Assembly: GCF_000422765.1 (NCBI RefSeq)
Contig: NZ_AUGR01000019.1
Span: forward strand, 36,952-100,951
From: Neptunomonas japonica DSM 18939
GTDB lineage: Bacteria > Pseudomonadota > Gammaproteobacteria > Pseudomonadales > Balneatricaceae
DNA length: 64,000 nucleotides
Direction: 5' to 3'
Shown here one piece after another: positions 24,827 to 32,449 of this stretch. Numbering within the stretch: the stretch's first letter is position 1; each line of letters starts with the position of its first letter. The position numbers and the translations under genes were made by a program. Below the pieces are notes generated by a model. That model searched no databases. It had not been told where the DNA came from and saw only the letters and a program-made list of their open reading frames with translations.

Positions 24827-25317
24827 TGAGTTATACCCCGCCGCTAGGTGATACGGTTGATTTTGAATTCAACCAAGACCCATCAATTGAGCCGACCTAT
24901 CATGCATGGGTGCGCGGAACAGTGACCAAGTACAATGAGCCCATAGCATTAAAGGTGACTGCCTTCGCTGTTTTGGGCTCCCCAAAGATAGTGGGTGAAG
25001 CCACTACCGACCCATTAACGGGCACGTATGAAATCGATGTCGCGCCGCATATCGGTGAAGTGATGGTGGTTGCGGCGATGGACTATGGCGCGCAGTGGTC
25101 GCCTAATATGCTCATTCAACACGCGGGTAAGGTCATTCATCCGCCTGCACCTAACCGCTATATCTATGTCTCTTTAGTGCCTGGCGTATGCGGCAGCGCA
25201 GAACCTAATTGGCCAACAAGCGGCAACATCACGTCGGGGGATGTGATCTTCACGGCACAGCCATTGTTTGAGCCGTTGGCCGGTGGGTATTTGAAACCCA
25301 CTATCGAGATGAAGTAG
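24826..25317 (+). CDS. Small tail-associated protein with carboxypeptidase-regulatory-like fold
   Basis: A 163-residue protein whose centre ('VRGTVTKYNEPIALKVTAFAVLGSPKIVGEATTDPLTGTYEIDV') repeats the module seen at the C terminus of the preceding protein, suggesting duplication. The gene overlaps its neighbours by one base on each side. Probably a virion surface component; no specific family. Confidence 0.62.
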   Translation: MSYTPPLGDTVDFEFNQDPSIEPTYHAWVRGTVTKYNEPIALKVTAFAVLGSPKIVGEATTDPLTGTYEIDVAPHIGEVMVVAAMDYGAQWSPNMLIQHAGKVIHPPAPNRYIYVSLVPGVCGSAEPNWPTSGNITSGDVIFTAQPLFEPLAGGYLKPTIEMK

Positions 25318-27038
25318 TGCCCTTACTTATTGCGGGGGCGGCTTCTTCCTGGAAGAAGGTTGATACAACGGTGAGCGATGGTATATCTGCAGGCTACGAA
25401 AAAGCCACGCCACAAGATAAAACCTCCTCAATGGAATGGGTAAAGCCAGTGCCAAAACAGGCGCTAAATGCCTTGGCATACAAACCTATTCCGAAAGTCG
25501 ATACTGGTACAGCGTTAGTGTTTGGCTCGATTATCAAAGCCATTGATAGTCAAACGCTGCACCCTATTGCGGCTATCTATCCGACGGATAATACAGACGG
25601 GCTAGCTTACGGGGATGTTATCCACCCCAATGATTTACAGGCATTCACCCCGTTTTATGGCGCGCTACCGGCTAAAGATTGTTTGTGGTCGCATGACTAT
25701 CACTCGGTTTATCGCTTTAAAACTAAGCCTCATCGGGTTGTTTATGAGTTCTATATCCCCTCGTTTAATTTGGGGTATGTGGGGGCGACAGCGAAGCTCT
25801 CATTTAACTTTAAAGATCCTGAAACCAAAGAGCCTCACTCGTTGCTCTCTCCGGTTGATGGGAGTGCGAGCGCTTCATGGGATAGCACCAGAAAAGTAGA
25901 CGCTTATACAAACACCCAATACGGCCATTCACGCCATCGTGCCATTATTGCTGGCCCATATCGTACCGTCTTTTTAGTGCCAGAACCTGAGCCAGTAGAC
26001 CCTGATCCAGATCCAACAGACCCGCCCGTATTAGAGAAGGTAGTCCATATTATGAACATTGTTAATTTAGTCTCGCTGCCAGATCTAACGCCTATCGCGT
26101 TTAGCCAGGCAACGCTCAGCCGCGATATCGACTCGTATGCCTGGACGCTTAATGCCAGTCTAATGAACCAGGCGAGTGTTGATCTTATCTCACCACGGGG
26201 CGGCATGATTAAAGAGATAAGGCTTACGATTAATGGCGATGTATGGGAGTTCTTTGTCTCTAAAATCAGCGAGACAGATCGCTTTGCGAATAAGACATGG
26301 ACAGTGGCTGCCTACAGTAAAAGTAAGCTGCTCTCATCACCCTATAGCGTACAAAAGACACATACCGAAAGCAGTGGATCTACCGCCGCTCAGATAGCCA
26401 CTAACGAGCTGTTTGGTAGCGGCTTTACACTCAACTGGAATGCGCCTGACTGGTCGATCCCTGCCAATGTATTCAGCTACAGCGCCAAAGCACCCATTGC
26501 CTCAGTGTTGAGCCTAACCAATGCCATTGGTGCGGTGATTGTCCCGCATCCTGCTAATAAAGAACTAACAGTAAAACCGCGCTTTACGCATTCGGCCTGG
26601 CACTGGGACAGCGCCACAGAAGACCGCACCATCCCTCGCGCACTGTTTAGCGAGATGTCAGAAGAGTATCAGCCACAAATCAAATACAACGCCGTGTACG
26701 TGGCCGGTCAAGAATACGGTGCATTGGCTAAGGTGAAACAACTGGGCACCGCAGGCGATAGCCTATTACCCGATATAGTGGATAACTTGCTCACGGATGC
26801 CATTGCCAACACCGAGCGAGGCCGAATAGAACTCTCTAAATCTGGTCATAAAGAAGTCTTCAGCGGGCGTATCTTCTACGACCAAGCGGCTGGTTTTGTG
26901 GATATAGGCGAGCTGGTAAAAATCGTTGCGGGCGACGGCACCAGCTGGAAAGGTGTCGCCACCGCTAACAGTATCGCTATCTCTAAAATGGGGGCCGTGG
27001 TGTACCAAAACCTAAGCATACTGAGGCACTACGAATGA
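25317..27038 (+). CDS. Tail hub-like structural protein with Pro/Asp hinge
   Basis: A 573-residue protein starting at a GTG that overlaps the previous stop (TAGTG). An N-terminal part (about 1-220) is joined by a hinge of alternating Pro, Glu and Asp (residues 222-237) to a C-terminal part (240-573). The latter reads like phage tail hub/gp27-type proteins ('WTLNASLMNQASVDLI', 'EIRLTINGDVWEFFVSKISE', 'EYQPQIKYNAVYVAGQEYG'). The hinge marks a likely domain fusion. Assignment to the hub is inference from pattern and position. Confidence 0.68.
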   Translation: MPLLIAGAASSWKKVDTTVSDGISAGYEKATPQDKTSSMEWVKPVPKQALNALAYKPIPKVDTGTALVFGSIIKAIDSQTLHPIAAIYPTDNTDGLAYGDVIHPNDLQAFTPFYGALPAKDCLWSHDYHSVYRFKTKPHRVVYEFYIPSFNLGYVGATAKLSFNFKDPETKEPHSLLSPVDGSASASWDSTRKVDAYTNTQYGHSRHRAIIAGPYRTVFLVPEPEPVDPDPDPTDPPVLEKVVHIMNIVNLVSLPDLTPIAFSQATLSRDIDSYAWTLNASLMNQASVDLISPRGGMIKEIRLTINGDVWEFFVSKISETDRFANKTWTVAAYSKSKLLSSPYSVQKTHTESSGSTAAQIATNELFGSGFTLNWNAPDWSIPANVFSYSAKAPIASVLSLTNAIGAVIVPHPANKELTVKPRFTHSAWHWDSATEDRTIPRALFSEMSEEYQPQIKYNAVYVAGQEYGALAKVKQLGTAGDSLLPDIVDNLLTDAIANTERGRIELSKSGHKEVFSGRIFYDQAAGFVDIGELVKIVAGDGTSWKGVATANSIAISKMGAVVYQNLSILRHYE

Positions 27039-27259
27039 ACGTATTCTCACGATTCAAAGCCCTTATTGGTAGCGCCAACAACGAGCTGGTAAACATCACC
27101 GCCAACAATGGAGACGGTACCAGCACCGGCACAACCCTCGCCGGTAACACTGTAGTGGTGAAAGGTGAAGGTGTTAGTACTGGTAATAGAGCATTAGTGA
27201 GAGATGGTGAAATGGTTAGGCCGATGCCTAATCTGGTGGTAGTTGAGGTGGATGTTTAG
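27035..27259 (+). CDS. Small phage tail-region protein
   Basis: A 74-residue protein in an ATGA overlap with the hub-like gene. The pattern 'NNELVNITANNGDGTSTGTTLAGNTVVVKGEGVSTGNRALVRDGEM' is a small OB-like beta domain found after hub genes in B3-like phages. Function unknown; it is the last gene before the reverse-strand cargo island. Confidence 0.7.
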   Translation: MNVFSRFKALIGSANNELVNITANNGDGTSTGTTLAGNTVVVKGEGVSTGNRALVRDGEMVRPMPNLVVVEVDV

Positions 27260-27311
27260 AGCTGAAGTAGACAACGCCATCGAAACTAAGTGAATATAAA
27301 AATACAGTCAC

Positions 27312-27884
27312 TTACTGGCGCTCTTTGATAAAGTGCTCTAAAGCTATACTGTATGCTTTTGACATAAATTCAAGTATTAAATCGGCACAATAAATACAGG
27401 CTTCTACATCTAAGAAAACAATACCATTCTCAATAGTAACTCCATCAACTTTTGAGGAAAATGACTCAATTACTCCCCTTTTACTAAAACCCTCTAAACA
27501 TGAACTGTTGTGGATAATACAGTTTCTAACTTCAATAAGTCCTGAAAGCAATTGTCTGGATGAGTTGTCACAGATACCCGTAAAACCACACACCTTAGTA
27601 GAATACATAATGAAGCGCTCTAAGGCTGAACCTTTAAGCTCATTCCACTTTAAAGTCTGACCAGTTGATTCTTTAAGAATCTCGCAGTACACCTTAAATT
27701 GCTCATCTAAAGTAATCAGCAGTGAAACAATAAAACTTTTTCTGGTTATATCAGGAAAAACATCAGCGACAAGATCACTATCAGAAAAATTCATATCCTC
27801 GGTTTTGGCTAAAACGAGTTTGAGATCATGAATTACGCAATACAAATCTGCATCATTTCCATAGAAACTATCATATGGTGTCAA
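27312..27884 (-). CDS. HEPN-like protein with RNxxxH motif
   Basis: A 190-residue all-helical protein. It carries R120-N121-x3-H125 in 'EVRNCIIHNSS', the active-site pattern of HEPN ribonucleases, many of which act as toxins or in phage defence. The start is a TTG at 27,884 with GAAGGAG 6 bp upstream. It is AT-rich compared with flanking tail genes and is transcribed against them, typical of a moron. It is the last of three reverse-strand genes. Ribonuclease activity and defence role are inferred from the motif. Confidence 0.68.
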   Translation of the reverse strand: MTPYDSFYGNDADLYCVIHDLKLVLAKTEDMNFSDSDLVADVFPDITRKSFIVSLLITLDEQFKVYCEILKESTGQTLKWNELKGSALERFIMYSTKVCGFTGICDNSSRQLLSGLIEVRNCIIHNSSCLEGFSKRGVIESFSSKVDGVTIENGIVFLDVEACIYCADLILEFMSKAYSIALEHFIKERQ

Positions 27885-27900
27885 ATTTAACTCCTTCGCA

Positions 27901-27976
27901 GCTCAACACTATGAACCTTAGGATTAATTGAGAGGAAGCGGGATAAAATGTTCGCTGGCTTACCTTAGTTGGGCAG
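27901..27976 (-). repeat. Possible attC-like boxes between cargo genes
   Basis: Read on either strand, GCTCAAC (27,901-27,907) and GTTGGGC (27,970-27,976) fit the outer attC boxes RYYYAAC and GTTRRRY exactly, 76 bp apart, between two reverse-strand genes. Similar box-like sequences, GCCCAAC (28,496-28,502) and GCCCAGC (29,202-29,208), each lie exactly 47 bp upstream of the next start codon. The inner arms do not pair well, so a working attC site is doubtful. Confidence 0.3.
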
Positions 27977-27987
27977 TTAGTTTTCAA

Positions 27988-28449
27988 TTACAACATACTG
28001 CTTTTAAATACATCAAATAACTGACAGTGATAATTCTGAAGTTTGTTCATTACTTCTTCCATTTCTCTTCTATTTTTTGTGTATTCAGGACTTTCATTCT
28101 CAAGTATTAAGCTTATCTCCGATAAATCTAACCACACAGAGGCCTCGCAATCGACGTCAAATAACCAGTCCGTTACAGCGTAATTAAAGTAGAAATCAGC
28201 CAATGCAAGGGACTCTTGAAGCTCCTCATATAGAATTAAATCAACAGATCTACTTGTATCTACGGCACGCAAAAACCTTTTGAGCACCATGTATATATGA
28301 AGTTTTTGAGAGTTACTCTCGCGCTTTTCTTTATTTGTGTTCAGTTTCCACTGCTGATATGCAATATAAGCTACCGATATCGCTATTACAGGACTAAGTA
28401 AAGCCGATAAAATATCTATAATTTGTTTAAATGTACTTAAAGATTCCAA
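27988..28449 (-). CDS. Single-pass membrane protein of cargo island
   Basis: A 153-residue protein starting at TTG (28,449) with AAAAGGAG 6 bp upstream. An N-terminal helix (about residues 8-28, ALLSPVIAISVAYIAYQQW) would anchor it, and the rest is a helical cytoplasmic domain rich in Leu/Glu. The 'YIAYQQWKLNTNKEKRE' junction is common in small membrane proteins of accessory regions. It lies between two HEPN-type genes, so it may belong to the same system; this is inference. Confidence 0.6.
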   Translation of the reverse strand: MESLSTFKQIIDILSALLSPVIAISVAYIAYQQWKLNTNKEKRESNSQKLHIYMVLKRFLRAVDTSRSVDLILYEELQESLALADFYFNYAVTDWLFDVDCEASVWLDLSEISLILENESPEYTKNRREMEEVMNKLQNYHCQLFDVFKSSML

Positions 28450-28528
28450 CTCAACTCCTTTTGAGAACTTGCTTCCAATTCAGCGGGTAATTGAAGCCCA
28501 ACATAAACCGATCTGCTACAACTATTTC

Positions 28529-29155
28529 TTATACGCTGACTTGAGAATCTTCGATAGCCTTCAGTAAATCACTAGCAACAGCAATACGATCAAATGCAGA
28601 CACAAAATCAAGCTCAATATCTCTGTGAGCACTCGAATTCCGATAAAAACTGAACGCTCCAGTTATGTAGTTTAAGAAGGCAAAGCGTTCAGATTTAGGT
28701 AACTTGTAATTTGTAAGAGCTCCTTCATCAGGATTAAACGCTTTTTTCAACAAACGCTCACCAAACATATCAACAGGAGCCCCGATCTTATTTCTAGTTG
28801 TTGTCTCAATAGCCTTAAAGGCTTGAATTACGGCACTCTCAAATTCACCAGCACTTAATAGTGAAAAGCACTTGTCCATAATAATCGGATGAATATAGCT
28901 CTTAGGCGTTAATGTATATTTTTCAATAACACGACGAAACTCACGCTCAGGAAATCTAAAACCGGTTTTAGTCGGGAAGTACTGCTCTTCTCCCTCATCA
29001 TCGTAACCTCGTTGAAATTGCCTGATGTCGATATGAGCTGTAGGACTGGCCTTATACTTCACGCGAGTAAATTTTACTGGTCGGTAACTACCAGGGTTAG
29101 CCTCTCCAATCTCTTTTTGATATTCAATTTTTGATTCAATTTCTACTTTTGACAT
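28529..29155 (-). CDS. PC4-like domain fused to TIGR02391/Ymh-type HEPN protein
   Basis: A 208-residue protein. The C-terminal part (about 90-205: 'CFSLLSAGEFESAVIQAFKAIE', 'NYITGAFSFYRNSSAHRD') matches the TIGR02391 (Ymh) HEPN family and has R172-N173-x3-H177. The N-terminal part, especially residues 41-80 ('HIDIRQFQ...GFRFPEREFRRVIEKY'), resembles the PC4/YdbC single-strand nucleic-acid-binding fold. AAGGA lies 5 bp before the ATG. It is first in the reverse-strand trio. A nucleic-acid-binding module joined to a HEPN ribonuclease would suit RNA or ssDNA sensing; that is inference. Confidence 0.7.
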   Translation of the reverse strand: MSKVEIESKIEYQKEIGEANPGSYRPVKFTRVKYKASPTAHIDIRQFQRGYDDEGEEQYFPTKTGFRFPEREFRRVIEKYTLTPKSYIHPIIMDKCFSLLSAGEFESAVIQAFKAIETTTRNKIGAPVDMFGERLLKKAFNPDEGALTNYKLPKSERFAFLNYITGAFSFYRNSSAHRDIELDFVSAFDRIAVASDLLKAIEDSQVSV

Positions 29156-29369
29156 CAGAATCCTTTATTACGTATAGCGCTGTTATTACCTGCCAATTAA
29201 AGCCCAGCACAAAATACACTATAAATATTTTTAGAGTTTAATATGGGCTACAGCTCGTTGATATGCTAGATAAAATACGATATTAAACTGGACAAAAAAT
29301 AACTATACATCGTCGCTGAATCACAAACATTGCGCTCAGACACAACTAATTAATTTTAGCTAATATAGA

Positions 29370-29411
29370 CCACTGAACCCCTTCCTATAAGCCTATGAGC
29401 GTGCAGCTGAT
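29370..29411 (+). promoter_or_regulatory. Second copy of the late-promoter-like element
   Basis: CCACTGAACCCCTTCCT (29,370-29,386) exactly repeats 12,838-12,854 and again stands shortly upstream of a virion-gene block that resumes after a cargo island. The sequence after it (ATAAGCCTATGAG) is partly alike. The copies suggest that late transcription restarts after each island under one activator. Confidence 0.45.
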
Positions 29412-29451
29412 TAAATAGATTCTGCCGAATTTAATTAAACGAGCCGCACTG

Positions 29452-29712
29452 ATGACCGATACCGTAACAAAACCCGCCAACGCCACCTATACACAATGGG
29501 CTGATGGTGCGACACATACCGATGTAACCATCCAAAACCGTGGCGATGAGGCCGTCGAGATTGTTATCACAGCAGCTCTAGCGAATGCATCAGATACTGG
29601 CTATTTGATCAATGCAGGTGATGAGCGCCAATTCAGCGGCTTTACCGGCATCATCTCAGGTCGCGCGCCCTTTGGTTCTCACTCTTCAATTGTCGTGCTG
29701 TTGAGGTCGTAA
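29452..29712 (+). CDS. Small virion-associated hypothetical protein
   Basis: An 86-residue beta-rich protein ('YTQWADGATHTDVTIQNRGDEAVEIVITAAL...FTGIISGRAPFGSHSSIVV'). Its stop overlaps the next start (TAATG), so it is coupled to the fibre-like gene. The ribosome site is weak (CGAG). It reads like a small structural protein at the tail-fibre end; no family recognised. Confidence 0.6.
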   Translation: MTDTVTKPANATYTQWADGATHTDVTIQNRGDEAVEIVITAALANASDTGYLINAGDERQFSGFTGIISGRAPFGSHSSIVVLLRS

Positions 29713-30806
29713 TGCTGATAAAAGGCCACAGGGTTGGTGGATTACGTCAGAGAGGGCATTTGGTAGGGTTTGGCGGTGTTCCGATCACACCGGTTGAGCG
29801 CTATTTCACAGAAAACCTCGCTGCGGGAGGCATGTATAGCGCGATGTCTTCCTCTGTTCCAATACTAGGAGATTTTGAGTTAGAGTTCGATTTTTACCGA
29901 TCATCTCCCACAGGTGGATCATTCATCTTCTCAAATTATGATACGGCTGCAGGCAAGTATGGCTTAAGTATTTACTCTACCGGAGACTATGGAGCCGGTG
30001 CTGGTACGCTGAAAGTATTCGGGGGTACCTCTCCGCTCATTAGCGGTTTGAGTAATAACAAATATTACAAAGTTGCATTCAAATATCTGGCGGCAACCGG
30101 AAAAATGACCACCTATTTAAATGGAGCGGTCTACAGCGGGCCGGTTAGCTCCACGCTACCGTCTGGCATGGGTACATCTGACGTGTCAGCGATTGCTAGA
30201 GCAGCACAGGGTTCCTTCTATTTCGCAGGCATAGTCGCTAATTTAAAACTATGGCTAAGCGCTAATAGAGACCCAAGTAGTCTTCGAATAGATATGCCTC
30301 TGAATGAATCAGCCGAAGAGCCGGTGTTTAAAAATAAAGCGGCAGTATTAGGGAGTGATCTATGGGTAAACCCAGCGCTTAACGGGTGGGTAGATAACGG
30401 TAATGGGTCATATACATTGGCAGGTGATGGCTCTTTCCAAAATCTATTAATACCAACGCCTACAGCGGGCTCTATTTACCTACTAAGCTTTGAAGTGGTT
30501 TCCATTGATGGCTCTATGAAAATTCAATCCTCCGGTAATATTTTTGGATTTAGTGCGGCTAAAAAATATAAGTTAGCTCTAACCGCCACGGCAAATCTAA
30601 TTGGTTTTGCGAGGAATTTTGGAGCAGTCAACTGCACCATCAAAAACATATTGATAAAAGAAATACCTGCATCAACGCCTTACGCGACCCGTGTTAACCA
30701 AGCCGCTGATGACACTGAGTTGTATCAGCTAAACACAGTAGCAGTGCCATATCAGTGGGAATCAACAGAGTCGGCAAAAGTCATTCAAATCACGGGAACA
30801 CCGTAA
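29712..30806 (+). CDS. Fibre-like protein with LamG/concanavalin-type domain
   Basis: A 364-residue protein. Residues about 35-200 ('FELEFDFYRSSPTGGSFIFSNYDTAAGKYGLSIYS', 'KYYKVAFKYLAATGKMTTYLNGAVYSGPV') fit a LamG-like jelly-roll, a carbohydrate-binding fold. A second beta region at 225-330 reads like a carbohydrate-binding module. Located at the fibre end of the late block, it probably contacts the host surface. Coupled by overlaps on both sides. Confidence 0.68.
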   Translation: MLIKGHRVGGLRQRGHLVGFGGVPITPVERYFTENLAAGGMYSAMSSSVPILGDFELEFDFYRSSPTGGSFIFSNYDTAAGKYGLSIYSTGDYGAGAGTLKVFGGTSPLISGLSNNKYYKVAFKYLAATGKMTTYLNGAVYSGPVSSTLPSGMGTSDVSAIARAAQGSFYFAGIVANLKLWLSANRDPSSLRIDMPLNESAEEPVFKNKAAVLGSDLWVNPALNGWVDNGNGSYTLAGDGSFQNLLIPTPTAGSIYLLSFEVVSIDGSMKIQSSGNIFGFSAAKKYKLALTATANLIGFARNFGAVNCTIKNILIKEIPASTPYATRVNQAADDTELYQLNTVAVPYQWESTESAKVIQITGTP

Positions 30807-31297
30807 TGAATAATAAAGCGAATCGTATCTGGTCTATTTATAAGACCTCACAACTATTTATTGAAGGCTCTGAAGCATGGAGACTCGCTCAGCAGTACCC
30901 CCACGCTGTTTGCCACGATACAACCAACACCGTTTTTATCACATCGTTGAGTAACGCGGTGAGCCCTTACGTCTTGCCTGAAGTAGACCTATCGGAAGAA
31001 GCGTTATCAATAGATCAGCAAGCCGTGTTGGCCGCTGTATGGCTTTATAGCCATACAGAAAACGCCATGCACCTCACAAAGCAACAGGCTATAAATCTAT
31101 TCAGTCACCCCGCACACCGTCTATGGTGCGCTATATATGAGGAGGATCAACACGAACAGTTTGAGGCTGATTATCTGTATGTAGGAGCGTTCATTACTGC
31201 GATTGGCTCAGGAGTAACGTGGCCAGCGTTCACGCCCGAACTAACACCCGCAGGAGCACGACAATACATGCTGATGGGGTTGAGTCAGATTAATTGA
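30806..31297 (+). CDS. Phage hypothetical protein (fibre-end region)
   Basis: A 163-residue helical protein; the ATG at 30,806 overlaps the previous stop (TAATG), favouring it over an upstream in-frame start at 30,755. Visible features are 'NRIWSIYKTSQLFIEGSEAWRLAQQYPHAVCHD' and an acidic middle. Fibre-assembly proteins often sit here, but no such family is recognised. Confidence 0.62.
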   Translation: MNNKANRIWSIYKTSQLFIEGSEAWRLAQQYPHAVCHDTTNTVFITSLSNAVSPYVLPEVDLSEEALSIDQQAVLAAVWLYSHTENAMHLTKQQAINLFSHPAHRLWCAIYEEDQHEQFEADYLYVGAFITAIGSGVTWPAFTPELTPAGARQYMLMGLSQIN

Positions 31298-31321
31298 AAT
31301 GAAGTAAAACAAAGAGGAAGC

Positions 31322-31354
31322 GGTTCGATCTCCTTTACGAGAGTTGATCGAACC
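31322..31354 (+). promoter_or_regulatory. Inverted repeat containing two GATC sites upstream of com
   Basis: GGTTCGATC (31,322-31,330) pairs with GATCGAACC (31,346-31,354). Each arm contains one GATC. A second repeat, CACAGTG/CACTGTG, lies at 31,361-31,380. In Mu, Dam methylation of GATC sites upstream of mom controls its promoter. A comparable switch is plausible because an adenine methyltransferase is encoded just downstream. Confidence 0.45.
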
Positions 31355-31452
31355 CCAATCCACAGTGAGTGAACACTGTGAACCAGCTAAGGCTCCCTCA
31401 CCACGTCGACGCGGCGGGGGTAGCCTATCAAATCTAACGATAGGTTCACACA

Positions 31453-31637
31453 TGTTAAAGGATATACGTTGTACTAAATGCTCAAAATTATTAGCAAAAG
31501 CTATTTTTTCTGAAATAGAAATCAAGTGCCCACGTTGTCGGCACATCGAGAGGGCCATGAGCCCCATCACTAAAGATGGAGTAATACATGGCAAAACCTC
31601 TCACACCCTGGATAGGCGGCAAACGCCGTCTGGCTAA
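31453..31637 (+). CDS. com: Com-like zinc-finger translational regulator
   Basis: A 61-residue protein. The first 32 residues carry C7-x2-C10 and C26-x2-C29 in the pattern 'IRCTKCSKLL.KA.FSEIEIKCPRCRHI', matching Mu Com, a zinc-binding RNA-binding protein needed to translate mom. The gene overlaps the downstream methyltransferase start by 50 bp in another frame, as com overlaps mom in Mu. The 31,453 ATG is chosen because it starts the Com domain. Confidence 0.82.
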
Positions 31638-32349
31638 ACATATCCTACCGCTGTTCCCCGATCACCAATGCTACGTTGAGCCGTTCGCAGGAGCGGCGGC
31701 TCTCTTCTTTATGAAAGAGCCGTCAAAAGCAGAAATCATAAATGACATCAACGGCGATATGGTCAACCTCTATCGAGTGGTTCAGCATCATCTTGAGGAG
31801 CTGTATAAACAACTAAAATGGATGCTCTGTAGTCGTCAAAATTGGGATTGGTTGCAAGCTACTCCCGTTGAGACGCTAACGGATATACAGCGTGCGGCAC
31901 GTTTCCTGTATCTACAAAAACAAGCTTTTGGAGGGAAGGTATCAGGGCAGACTTTCGGTACCTGCACGACGCGCCGCCCACGGTTCAATATATTCACCAT
32001 GGAGCAAGACTTAGCTGATGCTCACTACCGCTTAGCGGGAGCAACAATAGAAAGCCTAGACTGGAAAGCCGTCATCAAGAAGTATGACCGCCCACACACG
32101 TTATTCTACTGTGACCCACCCTATTGGCAGACAGAAGGCTATGGAGTTGCTTTCCCCTTCGAGGAATACCAAACCATGGCAGAACTAGCCAAATCGATAC
32201 AAGGAAACATGATAATCAGCATCAACAATCACCCCGACATAAGGGCTCTTTTTAACGGATTAAACCTAAAAGAAGTAGATCACAAATATACGGTAGGAGG
32301 GGGAGCAAAAGCAGTCGCTGTAAAAGAACTTATTTATACAAACTTCTAA
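31588..32349 (+). CDS. D12-class DNA N6-adenine methyltransferase in the mom position
   Basis: A 253-residue methyltransferase. Marks are 'PWIGGKRRLAK' near the N terminus, the SAM-binding 'YVEPFAGAAALFF' (residues 29-41) and catalytic DPPY at 176-179. It modifies adenine, possibly in GATC, though specificity cannot be read here. The length fits Dam-type enzymes. TGGAG lies 7 bp upstream and the gene overlaps com, so Com may regulate its translation. Modification would protect phage DNA from host restriction; the role is inferred. Confidence 0.87.
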   Translation: MAKPLTPWIGGKRRLAKHILPLFPDHQCYVEPFAGAAALFFMKEPSKAEIINDINGDMVNLYRVVQHHLEELYKQLKWMLCSRQNWDWLQATPVETLTDIQRAARFLYLQKQAFGGKVSGQTFGTCTTRRPRFNIFTMEQDLADAHYRLAGATIESLDWKAVIKKYDRPHTLFYCDPPYWQTEGYGVAFPFEEYQTMAELAKSIQGNMIISINNHPDIRALFNGLNLKEVDHKYTVGGGAKAVAVKELIYTNF

Positions 32350-32366
32350 ATAAACTAGGCACTGAT

Positions 32367-32385
32367 CGTGTGACAAAAAGTGCGC
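32367..32385 (+). repeat. Internal copy of the phage-end repeat
   Basis: The 19-nt CGTGTGACAAAAAGTGCGC at 32,367-32,385 is repeated exactly at 33,017-33,035, where it forms part of the tandem end repeats. The 630 bp between the copies hold a reverse-strand membrane gene. It may be a third transposase-binding site (as R3 in Mu, though farther in) or a copy made when the intervening gene entered. Confidence 0.6.
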
Positions 32386-32400
32386 TAACGATTTTTATAC

Positions 32401-32432
32401 GGACGCGTGAAACGCGTCCCAGCCCGAAGGGC
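32401..32432. terminator. Two adjacent hairpins, possible terminator
   Basis: GGACGCGT (32,401-32,408) pairs with ACGCGTCC (32,412-32,419), and GCCC (32,422-32,425) pairs with GGGC (32,429-32,432). They lie between the methyltransferase and the convergent reverse-strand membrane gene. No clean T-run follows, but the strength and position suggest a transcription stop on either strand. Confidence 0.4.
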
Positions 32433-32449
32433 GACTTTAAATGTTTTTG

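Noticed and set aside
27260..27311. TAAGTGA/TCACTTA inverted repeat between the tail gene and the HEPN gene as a terminator
   Set aside because: A 7-bp AT-rich stem without a T-run is too weak to call.
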